Of a stretch of DNA of 64,000 bases, positions 25,001 through 34,200 are shown piece after piece. Position 1 is the first letter of the stretch. Each line of letters starts with the position of its first letter. This DNA is from Curtobacterium luteum (GTDB taxonomy: Bacteria; Actinomycetota; Actinomycetes; Actinomycetales; Microbacteriaceae). Location: the NCBI RefSeq assembly GCF_014646995.1, contig NZ_BMOI01000002.1, positions 5,178 to 69,177 of the forward strand, written 5' to 3'. A program made the position numbers and the translations under genes. The notes under the pieces are model-generated. The model was given only the letters and a program-made list of their open reading frames with translations. It had not been told where the DNA came from and made no database searches.

Positions 25001-25014
25001 CGTGAACCTTCACG
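25001..25014. promoter_or_regulatory. LacI-type operator 1
   Basis: CGTGAA-CC-TTCACG is a dyad with 6-base arms 15 bases before the oxidoreductase ATG. It resembles operator 2 at 25104-25117, and the nearby LacI protein is the obvious ligand. Confidence 0.7.
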
Positions 25015-25103
25015 GTCGCAGTGACGCTAGCCCGATCAGCCCGTCAGCACAATGCCGGGGAGGCTTGACACGGCGTGTCGCGGAGAGCATGCTCTGACCA
25101 CTT

Positions 25104-25117
25104 CGTGAGCGTTCACG
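25104..25117. promoter_or_regulatory. LacI-type operator 2
   Basis: CGTGAG-CG-TTCACG differs from a perfect dyad by one base pair and lies about 110 bases before the substrate-binding protein gene. Paired with operator 1, it suggests coordinated repression of both divergent units. Confidence 0.7.
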
Positions 25118-25226
25118 GTCGAACGCTCGGCACGGGTCTCGACGATGAGTCCGCGTGCGCCGGCCGCTGCCCGACGAGCGCGCCGCCGAGGTGTCCGGCA
25201 ATCTCAACGACGAGAGCAGGTCGTCC

Positions 25227-26531
25227 GTGACAGCAGCGCAGTCCGTCCGTCTCAGCAGGCGGGGGTTCCTCGCCGGGGCGGGAGCCCTCGGGGCACTCGC
25301 CACCACCACCCTCCTGGCCGGGTGTTCGACCGGCACCGCGATCTCCCGTGACCCGGACGAGCTCGTCCTCTGGTACTGGAACCGGTCGCTCGACCCGAAG
25401 TTCCTGCGGCGGGCCGCCGGGGGGATCCCCGGGCAGGGGTCGAAGCGCCTCCGCCCCGACCTCATCGGCGGGGCGTCGTACGACACGAAGTTCCGCACGG
25501 CCCTCGCCGGCAACGCGTTCATCCCGGACGTCCTGATGATCAACTCGAACTGCTGGCTGTACTTCCCGGACGAGGAGCTCTTCACCGACTTCCGTCCCAC
25601 CGCGGCCGAGCGGTCGTCGTACTACGACTGGAAGCTCTCCCTCGGTCGGACACCGTCGGGACGCCAGTGCTTCTGGCCGGTCGACACCGGACCGACCGGT
25701 TTCTTCTACAACCAGGAGGTCCTCCGGAAGGCGGGCCTGCCGACGGCGCCGGACGAGGTCAGCGCCGCGATCGGCACGTGGTCGGACTTCCGGGACTTCG
25801 GCAAGCAGATCAAGCGGAAGACGGGCGCGGCGACCATCATCACGGCGACGCAGCTCTTCAACCAGTACATCGCAGCGAGCCCGACCCGCTACTTCGACCG
25901 CGACGACCAGCCCCTGTACCAGCGCGACGACAGCGCGGTGCGGAAGGCCTGGGACAACGCGGTCGAGTCGATCCGGGCCGGCATCACCGGCAACCTGCAG
26001 TCCGGTACCGACCAGAACGCCGGGTGGGTCGCCGGTCGGGTCGCCGGACAGATCGAGGGCGCGTGGTGGACGCAGGTCATCCACGACACCGCGCCGGACC
26101 TCTCCGGCAAGTGGCGCATCGCCCGGCAACCCGAACGCCCCGGCAACAGCGGTGGCTCGTTCCTCGCGGTGCCGAAGTCGTCGAAGGACCCGGCGGCGGC
26201 CGTGGCGTTCGCGAAGTGGATCACCGGGCCAGAGGTCCAGTCGCACACCTACAACGACATCCAGCTCTTCCCCTCCACCCCGGCGTCCTTCTCGAACGGG
26301 CTCATGCGGAACCCGGGCGACTACTTCGGCGACCAGGATCCGCTCGACTTCTTCCGCGACGCCGCACCGGAGGTGCCCGTGACCTACATCTCGAACCGGG
26401 AACGGTTCATCGGCGCGTTCGCGACCGAGATCACCAACGTCGAGTCGACGGGCAAGAACCCGGAGCGGGCGTGGAAGGACGCAGTCGACCAGACCGACCG
26501 CGTCCTCGCGAAGCGGGGGGTGGCGGCATGA
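25227..26531 (+). CDS. Sugar ABC transporter substrate-binding lipoprotein
   Basis: A 434-residue family 1 extracellular solute-binding protein that captures a sugar or oligosaccharide outside the membrane. The N-terminus carries a twin-arginine-like [24 protein letters not shown] with lipobox LAGC, so it is probably Tat-exported and lipid-anchored. The GTG start is chosen to place the signal sequence correctly and follows GAGAGCAGG. The stop overlaps the first permease by 4 bases. Confidence 0.9.
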   Translation: MTAAQSVRLSRRGFLAGAGALGALATTTLLAGCSTGTAISRDPDELVLWYWNRSLDPKFLRRAAGGIPGQGSKRLRPDLIGGASYDTKFRTALAGNAFIPDVLMINSNCWLYFPDEELFTDFRPTAAERSSYYDWKLSLGRTPSGRQCFWPVDTGPTGFFYNQEVLRKAGLPTAPDEVSAAIGTWSDFRDFGKQIKRKTGAATIITATQLFNQYIAASPTRYFDRDDQPLYQRDDSAVRKAWDNAVESIRAGITGNLQSGTDQNAGWVAGRVAGQIEGAWWTQVIHDTAPDLSGKWRIARQPERPGNSGGSFLAVPKSSKDPAAAVAFAKWITGPEVQSHTYNDIQLFPSTPASFSNGLMRNPGDYFGDQDPLDFFRDAAPEVPVTYISNRERFIGAFATEITNVESTGKNPERAWKDAVDQTDRVLAKRGVAA

Positions 26532-27595
26532 CCTCCACCCGCGAAGCCCCGGCGACGACCGCGAACCCGGTCGTCGGCGGGACGTCCACCTCGTCGATCT
26601 CGACCGCGGCGACGGGCCACCGGTCCCTCCGCCGCTTCTGGCCGCAGTACGTCGCGATCGCGCCGTTCTACGTCCTGTTCCTGGTGTTCGGGCTGTTCCC
26701 GATCGTGTTCTCGATCGTGCTGTCGTTCACCGACTGGGACGGCGTCGGTGCGCCCGCGTGGGTCGGGTTCGCGCAGTACCAGTACCTGCTCGGCGACCCG
26801 CGGTTCTGGAACGCGGTGTCGAACACGTTCATCATCTGGATCATCTCCACGGTCCCGATGCTCTTCCTCGCGCTCGTGCTCGCGTTCCTGCTCCACGGGA
26901 ACATCCGGGCGAAGGGCTTCTACCGCGTCGCGTACTTCATCCCGAACGTCACCAGCATGGTGGCGATGGCCATCGTGTTCGGGTCGGTGTTCTCCGACGG
27001 CTTCGGACTCGTGAACGCCGCGCTCCGTGCCGTCGGTGCGGACCCGGTCGGGTGGCTGTCCACCTACTGGGGCGTCAAGGTGACCATCGCGGTGATGGTC
27101 ATCTGGCGGTGGACCGGGTACAACGCGATCATCTACCTCGCCGGCCTCCAGTCGATCCCCACGGAGCTGTACGACGCCGCGAAGGTCGACGGCGCGAACA
27201 CCTGGCAGATCTTCACCCGGATCACGATCCCGATGCTCCGTCCGGTCATCCTGTTCACCGTCATCACGTCGACCATCGGTGGTCTCGGACTCTTCACCGA
27301 GCCGCAGATCCTGTTCAACGGCCAGGCCGTCGGCGGACCGGACGAAGCCGGCATGACGATCGTGCTGTACCAGTACGACCAGGCGTTCAACCAGTTCGAC
27401 TTCGGCTACGGGTCGGCGATCGCCTGGGTGCTGTTCTTCTTCTCCGTGGTGTTCGCGATCATCAACTGGCGACTGCTCAGCGAACGGGACGGCTTGAAGA
27501 CACCGAGGCGACTGCGCACCGCGCGTGCCCTCGCCCTCGCCCCGGCCACCACGTCCACGACGTCCACGACGTCCACGAAGGGGAACCGCGCATGA
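26528..27595 (+). CDS. Sugar ABC transporter permease 1 (MalF-like)
   Basis: A 355-residue inner-membrane permease with about six helices (residues 40-320). The EAA loop that contacts the ATPase is near residues 210-235 ([28 protein letters not shown]). The C-terminal tail contains a short Thr-Ser repeat encoded by three copies of ACGTCCACG. It overlaps both neighbours by 4 bases. Confidence 0.92.
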   Translation: MTSTREAPATTANPVVGGTSTSSISTAATGHRSLRRFWPQYVAIAPFYVLFLVFGLFPIVFSIVLSFTDWDGVGAPAWVGFAQYQYLLGDPRFWNAVSNTFIIWIISTVPMLFLALVLAFLLHGNIRAKGFYRVAYFIPNVTSMVAMAIVFGSVFSDGFGLVNAALRAVGADPVGWLSTYWGVKVTIAVMVIWRWTGYNAIIYLAGLQSIPTELYDAAKVDGANTWQIFTRITIPMLRPVILFTVITSTIGGLGLFTEPQILFNGQAVGGPDEAGMTIVLYQYDQAFNQFDFGYGSAIAWVLFFFSVVFAIINWRLLSERDGLKTPRRLRTARALALAPATTSTTSTTSTKGNRA

Positions 27596-28515
27596 GCGCC
27601 GACACCACGCCCCGCACCACGAACACCGCAGCTGCTCTCGGCCGCCCGAACGCCGTCGCCGACCGGCCGGACGACCACCGCCGTGGGTTCCGGCACGGCT
27701 GGGTCGGACGCGTCGTCACCCACCTGTGCCTCATCGTCGGCGTGGTGCTGTCGATCTTCCCGTTCTACTGGCTGCTCGTGATGTCGACGTCGTCGAACGC
27801 GCAGATCTTCGGCTACCCGCCCTCGCTCTGGTTCAGCGACCACACGATGCAGAACCTGGCGACGGTGTTCGGCAGCGTCGACATGCTCCGGGCGCTCGGG
27901 AACACGGTGCTCGTGTCCGGGGCCACCGCGGTCCTCGTCATGCTGTTCGACTCGCTCGCCGCGTTCGCGTTCGCGAAGTACGAGTTCCCGTTCAAGCGCT
28001 CCCTCTTCACGATCATGCTGGCGACGTTCCTCGTGCCGGGCAGCCTCTCGCTGGTGCCGAGCTTCGTGCTCATGGCGCACCTCGGGTGGATCGGCGGCCT
28101 GCAGGCGTTGATCGTGCCCGGAGCCGCGAACGCGTTCGGCATCTTCCTGCTCCGACAGTTCGCGACCGGGTCGATCCCGAACGAGATCATCGACTCCGCG
28201 CGGGTCGACGGCGCCGGGTTCTTCCGGACCTGGTGGTCGATCGCGGTGCCCATGCTCCGGGGTGGGCTGGCGTTCCTCGGGATCTTCACCTTCATCAGCT
28301 CGTGGAACGACTACGTCTGGCCCCTCATCGTGCTCATCGACCCGAAGGGACAGACGCTGCAGGTGGCGCTGGCCTCGCTCAGCTCGGTGAACGCGACGGA
28401 CCTCGGCTCGGTGATGGCGGGCGCGGTGATCAGTGTGTTCCCGCTCATCGGGGTGTTCATCATCGGCTCGCGACACTTCATCGCGAACATCGCCGCCGGA
28501 GCCCTCAAGGGCTGA
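27592..28515 (+). CDS. Sugar ABC transporter permease 2 (MalG-like)
   Basis: A 307-residue permease with six helices and the EAA loop [28 protein letters not shown] (about residues 198-225). It pairs with permease 1. No ATPase gene follows. Such importers in actinobacteria commonly share an MsiK-type ATPase encoded elsewhere, which is the likely case here. Confidence 0.92.
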   Translation: MSADTTPRTTNTAAALGRPNAVADRPDDHRRGFRHGWVGRVVTHLCLIVGVVLSIFPFYWLLVMSTSSNAQIFGYPPSLWFSDHTMQNLATVFGSVDMLRALGNTVLVSGATAVLVMLFDSLAAFAFAKYEFPFKRSLFTIMLATFLVPGSLSLVPSFVLMAHLGWIGGLQALIVPGAANAFGIFLLRQFATGSIPNEIIDSARVDGAGFFRTWWSIAVPMLRGGLAFLGIFTFISSWNDYVWPLIVLIDPKGQTLQVALASLSSVNATDLGSVMAGAVISVFPLIGVFIIGSRHFIANIAAGALKG

Positions 28516-28523
28516 CACGACCC

Positions 28524-28557
28524 GCAGGCGCCGTGGAGGATGGCCCACGGCGCCTGC
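28524..28557 (+). terminator. Terminator of the sugar importer operon
   Basis: GCAGGCGCCGTGG pairs with CCACGGCGCCTGC, a 13-base stem 8 bases past the last permease. There is no U-tract, as is usual for GC-rich actinobacterial hairpins. Confidence 0.7.
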
Positions 28558-28690
28558 GCCCATGTCCGCAGCGCCTACGCCTGTGGCGCCCGCGCTCGCG
28601 TCCACGGCGCTCGCGCCCTCGCCCGCGCCGCGTCCAGCCGGCCTCCGCGCCGTGCGCGCTGGCCCCGCCCGCGCATGGCAGACTTCCGGC

Positions 28691-29239
28691 ATGGCAAGCG
28701 CCCGCGATCGTGTCCTGGACAGCTTCGTCGCCATCGTGTGCGAGGAAGGCGAGCGTCCGGCGACCCTCGACGCGGTCGCCGCGCGCGCCGGTGTCTCGAA
28801 GGGCGGGCTGCTGTACCACTTCGGGTCGAAGGTCGCCCTCGTCGAGGGGCTGTGCGAGCGCCTCTCCGACCTCTCCGCGATCGACGTCGAGCGGATGCGC
28901 GAGGCCGAGGACGGCGTCGCCCGCTACTTCGTCCGCAACTGCCAGTGGGTCGGCAGCGAGCTCGACCTCGCACTGCTCGCTGCGAGCCGCCTGCAGCAGG
29001 CCGGCTACGAGGAGGCGGGCCGCACCCTCGACGAGACTGAGAACGCCTGGCTCGAGACGCTCGTCGACGAGCTCGGTGACGAGCCGACGGCGCAGGCAGT
29101 CAAGCTGCTCGGCGACGGGCTCTACCACCAGGCGTCCCTCGGTGCCACGACGGACGTCCGGCCCACCCGTGGGGTCGTCGACATGGAGGCCCTGCTCGCC
29201 GTCGTCGACCGACTCATCGCGACCAAGCCGGCCGCGTGA
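28691..29239 (+). CDS. TetR family transcriptional regulator
   Basis: A 182-residue TetR protein. The HTH is ATLDAVAARAGVSKGGLLYHFGSK (about residues 23-46), followed by a C-terminal helical domain of the type often annotated TetR_C_6. A weak CAGACT lies 6 bases before the ATG and there is no clear Shine-Dalgarno. It stands alone after the sugar importer; no target is evident. Confidence 0.9.
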   Translation: MASARDRVLDSFVAIVCEEGERPATLDAVAARAGVSKGGLLYHFGSKVALVEGLCERLSDLSAIDVERMREAEDGVARYFVRNCQWVGSELDLALLAASRLQQAGYEEAGRTLDETENAWLETLVDELGDEPTAQAVKLLGDGLYHQASLGATTDVRPTRGVVDMEALLAVVDRLIATKPAA

Positions 29240-29305
29240 ACCAGTCGCCCCGCTCCTGGGGATAGACTGGCACCCGCATCACCCGCTGATTCCGGAGGTA
29301 CCACC

Positions 29306-29476
29306 GTGGGCCGCGTCATCGCCGCTGTTTTCTCGATCCTGCTGCTGCTGGTGTCGATGTACCTGTTCGGTTTCGCGTTCCAGGTCGCGTCGGGCCAGGC
29401 GTTCGTCTTCATGGGCGGCCTGATCCTCATGTGCATCTCGTTCTTCCTGCCGATCCACGTGTTCGGCAAGCGGTAG
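29306..29476 (+). CDS. 56-residue two-helix membrane protein
   Basis: A short hydrophobic protein beginning MGRVIAAVFSILLLLVSMYL and ending PIHVFGKR, with two predicted helices (about 3-24 and 33-51). The GTG start has a strong CCGGAGG Shine-Dalgarno 7 bases upstream and a TAGACT -10 at 29263-29268. A terminator hairpin follows directly. These signals make it a real small gene, although its function is unknown. Confidence 0.75.
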   Translation: MGRVIAAVFSILLLLVSMYLFGFAFQVASGQAFVFMGGLILMCISFFLPIHVFGKR

Positions 29477-29497
29477 TCACCGCCGCACACGACGCTC

Positions 29498-29523
29498 GGC
29501 CCCGCACCCTCCGGTGCGGGGCC
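29498..29523 (+). terminator. Terminator of the 56-residue membrane protein gene
   Basis: GGCCCCGCACC and GGTGCGGGGCC form an 11-base stem with a four-base loop, followed by GTCGTCGTTT. Confidence 0.8.
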
Positions 29524-29620
29524 GTCGTCGTTTCCGCCGTGCGGACCGGCTTGGAGGCGCGGCGCACGCCCGGCGCACAGCTCACGCCCGCCGACACACC
29601 TGGTGCCCATGGGCGATCGT

Positions 29621-29845
29621 TCAGCGGTCGTCGGTGTCCCGTCTCGCATCTCTGCGCCGGCGGACAGCTCGAAGAATCGTTCTCCAGCCAGCGAGGTACA
29701 CGACGAGGCCGACTGCAATGGCGATCGGTTGAGGGACGCCTGCGAGCACGAGCAACACGGCCGCGAGGAGCGCTGCCAGGAGAGCCCCGAGGAGAAGCAG
29801 GGTCTGCACGTTGCGCAGCCGCCGCTCGGCTCTGGTCGCTCGCAT
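29621..29845 (-). CDS. Small two-helix membrane protein, hypothetical
   Basis: A 74-residue protein with a basic N-terminus (MRATRAERRLRNVQ), two hydrophobic helices (about 15-36 and 41-58) and a very basic tail. Topology and charge are sensible for a membrane protein, but there is no family match and the ribosome site is weak. Confidence 0.5.
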   Translation of the reverse strand: MRATRAERRLRNVQTLLLLGALLAALLAAVLLVLAGVPQPIAIAVGLVVYLAGWRTILRAVRRRRDARRDTDDR

Positions 29846-30149
29846 GTTCCGATCCTGACGAGAGCGTCCGGCTCCGCCGGTAGCTCGAAGTCGAGGTCGT
29901 CAGCACCTGCTGCGCGGAGCAGTTCGGCACGCGTCCAGTACACCGCCTGCATGTGGTCGTGCAGCTTCGAGACGACTGCATGCCGGAGCGTGACGTCTTC
30001 GAGTCGTTTCGATGCGTCCGGCGTCTCGGTCCGCGCTCCGACGGTGGCCACCGTGCCACGTCCCGACAGCGCACGATGGTCGCCAGGAGCGCACCGCGCA
30101 CCGCGGACCGCGGACGCCGTGTGTCAGCACCGCACGCGGCACCCGTCGG
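29846..30149 (-). other. Poorly explained stretch with a possible broken gene
   Basis: About 300 bases with somewhat lower GC. On the minus strand a frame starting near 30051 encodes a plausible soluble segment (KLHDHMQAVYWTRAELLRAA, then DDLDFELPAEPDALVRIG) but runs on without a stop through unrelated antisense DNA. It may be a gene remnant that lost its end by frameshift, or chance. No RNA gene or repeat is visible. Confidence 0.3.
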
Positions 30150-30698
30150 TCAGGCGGACGGTCCTAGCGCCGCCCGCCCACCGACGACGCGAGCGCGCCG
30201 CTGCTGGCCGCGCCGCGCGAGGGCGCCTGCAGCACCGGCGGCGATGCTGATCGGCGCGGTGACCCCCAGGGAATCCGCCCCGAGGATCCACGCGGGCACT
30301 GCCGCCATGGTCCCGGCGAGCAACGCGTGGACGATCACCTGCGTCCACGGCCGCCGCGCCCGCTCGAGCAAGCGGCCTGCGGCGTAGGTGACCGGGACGG
30401 TGACGAACGCGAACCCGAGGACGAAGAGCACAGAGACCCCGTCGACCAGCACGACCCAGCTGACGATCCCGCCGATCGCCGACCACCACGGCCCGCCCAC
30501 GAAGACCCACGAGTCCGAGACGATCGGCGCGAGGAGCATCCCCAGCAACGACGCCGTCGGAAGCGTCGCACCGAGCATCCACCCTGCGGCACGAGCGTTC
30601 AGCGCCCCGGCGTCCTCGACGGTCCACCGCTCCGGTGCGTCCGTCTGCTCCGGTGCGTCCGCCTGCTCCGGGTCATGCCCGGGTTCCGGCGCCGTCAC
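30150..30698 (-). CDS. Multi-span membrane protein, hypothetical (operon with TetR)
   Basis: A 182-residue protein with an acidic, repetitive N-terminus (PEQADAPEQTDAPE) and about four hydrophobic segments. The GTG start overlaps the stop of the upstream membrane protein by 4 bases. It resembles that neighbour in layout (four helices, ending in a GAAGALARRGQ-like segment), so the two may be diverged paralogues. Function unknown. Confidence 0.65.
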   Translation of the reverse strand: MTAPEPGHDPEQADAPEQTDAPERWTVEDAGALNARAAGWMLGATLPTASLLGMLLAPIVSDSWVFVGGPWWSAIGGIVSWVVLVDGVSVLFVLGFAFVTVPVTYAAGRLLERARRPWTQVIVHALLAGTMAAVPAWILGADSLGVTAPISIAAGAAGALARRGQQRRARVVGGRAALGPSA

Positions 30699-31198
30699 GG
30701 CCGGAACGCTTCCGGCCGACCCACCGAGGACGCGCGACGGGCAGCGGACCGGAGCTGTCCCTGCCGTGCGAGCGCACCGGCACCGGCGGCGGTCACCCCG
30801 ACGAACGCAGCGAAGAACGGGCCGGACTGTGGCGCCCACGCCTCTCCCGAGGCCCACCCCGTCGCCGATCCGAGTCCGCCGGCGAGTACGGTCGTGGCGA
30901 CCACCTGGAGGCTGCGGGAGCGCACACCCGCCATCAGGACGCCGAGGGCGTGGGTGAACGGGAGTGACACGACCGCGCCGCCGAGGGCGACCACCGCGGT
31001 CACGGCGTCGAACAGGAGCAGCCAGTACACCGCCGAAAGACCGTCGTCGACGCCGCCGGACCAGTCGTCCGCGACGACCGATGCGGTGACCCACCAGCAC
31101 ACGACCGAGAGCGACACGAGGGGCACCGTGACCCCGGCGAGCCAGAGCCATGCTCGCGCGACGAGGCCGACGGTGTCCCGGAACCGCCAGCCGCTCAC
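30695..31198 (-). CDS. Multi-span membrane protein, hypothetical (operon with TetR)
   Basis: A 167-residue protein with four predicted helices, ending GVTAAGAGALARQGQLR, close to the end of the next gene's product. The GTG start overlaps the TetR stop by 4 bases. In TetR-led operons such proteins are often part of a regulated membrane or export function, but none can be named. Confidence 0.68.
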   Translation of the reverse strand: MSGWRFRDTVGLVARAWLWLAGVTVPLVSLSVVCWWVTASVVADDWSGGVDDGLSAVYWLLLFDAVTAVVALGGAVVSLPFTHALGVLMAGVRSRSLQVVATTVLAGGLGSATGWASGEAWAPQSGPFFAAFVGVTAAGAGALARQGQLRSAARRASSVGRPEAFRP

Positions 31199-31869
31199 GC
31201 GTCCCGCCCGGCGACGATGCCGACGATCTCCGTGACCGATCGGCGGAAGGGGCGCACGCGGAGCATGGGCAGGGCGAAACGGAGCACCCCGAGGACGGCG
31301 TCCACGAGTCGGTCCGTCCGCCGCTGTGCGGGCGAGGAGTCGTAGACCCAGAACAGCGTCAGCAGCAGGTAGGCGTTCCAGAGCGCGTGCGGCAGGTCCG
31401 CGCCGAGCGTGCCGGGCAACTGCGTACGGGAGCCCTCGACCGCGTCGCGGAACAGCCCGAGCACGATGTCCCGGGCGGGCCCCGACTCGGCGGACATCGG
31501 GTTGTTCGGTGAGCCGGGCGCGATGGCCGTGGTGAGGAACTGCGGCGCCAGCTCGTGCCAGCTGCGGAGGTTGCCGAGCCCCGTGCGGACGACGATCCCG
31601 ATCCGGGTGGCGAGGTCCTCGATGCCCTCGAGCTGCGGTGCGGCGAGCGCGAGGTGTTCACGCTGGACCTCGACGTAGAGCTCCTGCACGAGGTGGTCCT
31701 TCGTCGGGAAGTGGTAGTAGGCGTTCCCCACGGACGAGCCCGCTTCGTCGGCGATGCTCCGCATGGTCGTCGCGTCGTAGCCCTTCTTCCGCAGGGACCG
31801 GAGGGCGACCTCGCGGATCCGAGCCCTCGTGCGTTCACGTTTCGTCTGCGGAACCTCGTTTTCGAACAC
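31195..31869 (-). CDS. TetR family transcriptional regulator
   Basis: A 224-residue regulator with HTH ATTMRSIADEAGSSVGNAYYHFPTKDHLVQEL (about residues 32-62) and a helical ligand domain. I choose the GTG at 31867-31869 because TAGTTT (31876-31881) lies 6 bases upstream, giving a leaderless start; a TTG two codons further out would overlap the operator and -10 spacing. It heads an operon with two membrane proteins, each joined by a 4-base overlap, and probably represses it. Confidence 0.88.
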   Translation of the reverse strand: MFENEVPQTKRERTRARIREVALRSLRKKGYDATTMRSIADEAGSSVGNAYYHFPTKDHLVQELYVEVQREHLALAAPQLEGIEDLATRIGIVVRTGLGNLRSWHELAPQFLTTAIAPGSPNNPMSAESGPARDIVLGLFRDAVEGSRTQLPGTLGADLPHALWNAYLLLTLFWVYDSSPAQRRTDRLVDAVLGVLRFALPMLRVRPFRRSVTEIVGIVAGRDA

Positions 31870-31881
31870 GTTCAAAAACTA
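31859..31881 (-). promoter_or_regulatory. TetR operator overlapping leaderless promoter
   Basis: TTTT-C-GAAC-AC-GTTC-AAAA (31859-31877) is a near-perfect dyad over the -10 TAGTTT (31876-31881) and start codon of the TetR gene. This is the expected arrangement for autorepression. Confidence 0.7.
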
Positions 31882-31896
31882 CACCCCGAACATGAC

Positions 31897-31929
31897 GGAG
31901 CGCACCCCCTCGGCGAGGGGGTGCGCTCC
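31897..31929 (-). terminator. Terminator of the rib operon
   Basis: GGAGCGCACCCCCT and AGGGGGTGCGCTCC form a 14-base stem with a five-base loop about 20 bases past ribH. Confidence 0.8.
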
Positions 31930-31948
31930 GGTGCTGCCGGGAGCAGCG

Positions 31949-32428
31949 TCAGGCGGGGACGTGCAGCGACCGCAGCGTGACCGCGGTGGCGATGGCCGCG
32001 TGCGCCGCCTCGGCTCCCTTGTCCTCCTTCGACCCGGGCAGTCCCGCGCGGTCGATGCCCTGCTGTTCGTCGTCGAGGGTGAGCACACCGAAGCCGACGG
32101 GCTTGCCGGTCTCGATCGCGACGGTCGTGAGGCCGCTCGTCGCCGCGCTCGAGACGTACTCGAAGTGCGGGGTGCCGCCGCGGATGATGACCCCGAGGGC
32201 CACGGCCGCGTCGAACCCGCCTTCCAGCGCCGCCTTCGCGACCACGGGCAGCTCGAAGCTCCCGGGCACGGGGATGACGGTCGCCGAGGCACCGAGACGC
32301 TCGACCTCGCGCTGGGCGCCGGCGAGGAGGCCGTCCGCGATCACGTCGTGCCACTGGCCGGCGACGATCGCCACCCGCACACCGGTGCCGTCGACGTGGC
32401 CGCGCTCCGCTGCTCCCGCTCCGCTCAT
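31949..32428 (-). CDS. ribH: 6,7-dimethyl-8-ribityllumazine synthase
   Basis: Joins the ribB product to the aminopyrimidine intermediate, the second-last step of riboflavin synthesis, as an oligomeric shell enzyme. The 159 residues contain [31 protein letters not shown] and the catalytic-site [16 protein letters not shown]. The ATG overlaps the ribB stop by 4 bases. It is the last gene of the operon behind the FMN riboswitch. Confidence 0.95.
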   Translation of the reverse strand: MSGAGAAERGHVDGTGVRVAIVAGQWHDVIADGLLAGAQREVERLGASATVIPVPGSFELPVVAKAALEGGFDAAVALGVIIRGGTPHFEYVSSAATSGLTTVAIETGKPVGFGVLTLDDEQQGIDRAGLPGSKEDKGAEAAHAAIATAVTLRSLHVPA

Positions 32429-33135
32429 CGTGTCGTTCCTTCCGTGGGCGTGTCCGACGCCCGGTCAGCCGCGTCGAGCCACTCGACGAGTGCGGCGATG
32501 GTGATGACGGGCACGCCCTCGCGCACCCCGAGTTCGACGAGCCGCGGCAGCCGCATCATGCTGCCGTCCTCGTCGACGATCTCGCAGATTGCCGCTGCCG
32601 GGCGCAGCCCCGCCGCGGTCACGAGTTCGATGGCCGCCTCGGTGTGGCCGGCACGCTCCCGAACGCCGCCGGAGCGCGCTCGGAGCGGCACGACGTGGCC
32701 GGGGCGGTGCAGGTCGGACCGGACGGACGCCGGGTCGGCGAGGACGCGCAGGGTGCGGGCACGATCGTGGGCGCTGATGCCCGTCGTGATCCCGGAGGCC
32801 GCGTCGACCGTCACCGTGTAGGCGGTCCCGCGTGGGTCCTCGTTGTGGTCGACCATCGGCGGCAGGTCGAGGGCGTCGGCGATCTCGGCCGACACCGGGG
32901 CGCAGACGAACCCGGAGGAGTGCGCGACGGTCCACGCGATCCACTCCGGTGTCGCGAGCTCCGCGGCGAGGATGACGTCGCCCTCGTTCTCCCGGTGCTC
33001 GTCGTCGGCGACGATGACCGGCCGTCCGGCGCCGATCGCGGCGACGGCGTCCTCCACGCTCGCGAGGCCCGGGACCCGGTGCTCGCCGGGGCCGGACGCG
33101 ACCACGGGTGCGACGTGCGGGACGTGCGTGACCAT
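32425..33135 (-). CDS. ribB: 3,4-dihydroxy-2-butanone 4-phosphate synthase
   Basis: Makes the four-carbon precursor of riboflavin from ribulose 5-phosphate. The 236 residues cover only the DHBP synthase domain: metal-site [12 protein letters not shown] (about 44-55), [12 protein letters not shown] and [10 protein letters not shown]. Most actinobacteria have a bifunctional RibBA with GTP cyclohydrolase II at the C-terminus, which is missing here. The ATG at 33133-33135 is preferred over a GTG one codon earlier because GGAGG sits 7 bases upstream. Confidence 0.93.
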   Translation of the reverse strand: MVTHVPHVAPVVASGPGEHRVPGLASVEDAVAAIGAGRPVIVADDEHRENEGDVILAAELATPEWIAWTVAHSSGFVCAPVSAEIADALDLPPMVDHNEDPRGTAYTVTVDAASGITTGISAHDRARTLRVLADPASVRSDLHRPGHVVPLRARSGGVRERAGHTEAAIELVTAAGLRPAAAICEIVDEDGSMMRLPRLVELGVREGVPVITIAALVEWLDAADRASDTPTEGTTR

Positions 33136-33797
33136 CACCGGGCCTCCAGGACGGGGGCCGCAGCAGCGCCGGCAGCCGACGCCGCCGCGTCGAGCCGCAG
33201 CATGCGCCGGACGTGGCGTGCCAGCACGTCGGTCTCGACGTTGACGCGGTCGCCGGGCACCCGGAGGCCGAGCGTCGTGGCCTCGAGCGTCTCCGGGATC
33301 AGGCTCACCTCGAACCAGGCCGCCTCGGGCGGGGTGTCCTCCGACGAGACCGCACTCACCGTGAGGGAGACGCCGTCGAGCGCGATCGAACCCTTGTCGA
33401 CGACGAGCGGGCTGAGCTCGGGTGCGAGCGAGAACCGCACCCGCCGCCAGCCGTCACCGTCCGCCGTCTCGAGGACGGTCGCCGTGCCGTCCACGTGGCC
33501 CTGCACGATGTGACCGCCGAGCCGGTCCCCCACCGAGGCCGCGCGCTCGAGGTTGAGCGTGTCGCCCACGACGAGCGCACCGTGCGCGCTCATGTCGAGC
33601 GTCTGCTTCATGACGAACGCGGTGAACGTGTCGGGGGTCTGCTCGACGACGGTCAGGCAGACGCCGGACGTGGCGATGGAGTCGCCGTGCGACGCGTCCG
33701 CGACGACGAGCGGGCCGCGGACGGTGAGCGCGACGGAGTCGCCGTGCTGCTCGACGGCGGTGACCGTGCCGAGTTCCTCGATGATGCCGGTGAACAC
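33135..33797 (-). CDS. ribE: Riboflavin synthase alpha subunit
   Basis: Dismutates two lumazines to riboflavin. The 220 residues form two repeated lumazine-binding domains; the first starts [11 protein letters not shown] and the join carries [14 protein letters not shown]. The GTG start follows GAGAGGAC. It is the first gene after the FMN riboswitch, and its stop overlaps the ribB start by one base. No ribD is present in the operon. Confidence 0.94.
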   Translation of the reverse strand: MFTGIIEELGTVTAVEQHGDSVALTVRGPLVVADASHGDSIATSGVCLTVVEQTPDTFTAFVMKQTLDMSAHGALVVGDTLNLERAASVGDRLGGHIVQGHVDGTATVLETADGDGWRRVRFSLAPELSPLVVDKGSIALDGVSLTVSAVSSEDTPPEAAWFEVSLIPETLEATTLGLRVPGDRVNVETDVLARHVRRMLRLDAAASAAGAAAAPVLEAR

Positions 33798-33878
33798 TGG
33801 TGTCCTCTCAACGGGACTCCGGGTTCGCGCGACGGTCGTCGACACGGGCGGACGGGTCGACGGCGTCGACTGTCCGCC

Positions 33879-34011
33879 AGCGCTTCCTCCCATCCGGACT
33901 CTCACCGTCGGTCCTGGAATCCCACCAGGTCAACCTCTGCCGGGTTCGCACCCGTCATCAGTTCGTGGACTGTCACCACCGGTTCGGACTTGCACCGACC
34001 CCGGAGCGCTT
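33879..34011 (-). promoter_or_regulatory. FMN riboswitch (RFN element)
   Basis: On the minus strand the conserved core is unmistakable: GGGGTCGGTGCAAGTCCG and ACCGGTGGTGACAGTCC at the 5' side, then GGACCGACGGTGAGAGTCC and GGATGGGAGGAAGCG at the 3' side. AGCGCT ends pair as stem P1. It precedes ribE by about 80 bases, so FMN would switch off the rib operon. A -10 TATCGT lies at 34023-34028. Confidence 0.95.
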
Positions 34012-34080
34012 GCGTACCGGGAACGATACCCCACACACATGACGGTCGCGTTGCGCCGGTTTCTCCCCGTGACACGGGGC

Positions 34081-34115
34081 GGCCTGGAGGCTCGTGGCGG
34101 GCCCGCCACGCCTCC
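34081..34115. repeat. Dispersed palindrome, copy 6 (shortened)
   Basis: GGCCTGGAGGCTCGTGGCGG followed by GCCCGCCACGCCTCC, with the right arm shorter than usual. It lies between the rib operon promoter and the end of the DUF2156 gene. Confidence 0.75.
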
Positions 34116-34200
34116 CTCGCACGCTCGGTCGGCGCGGTCCGCGTGACGCTGGCGCGTCACCGCTGAGCGGACCGCGCCCGGCCGTCAGGGCGTGCGTCGG

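Noticed and set aside
29122-30051. A 309-codon minus-strand gene
   Set aside because: It crosses the terminator and antisense of the 56-residue protein and TetR genes; only the first 60 codons look protein-like and they are listed as a possible remnant.
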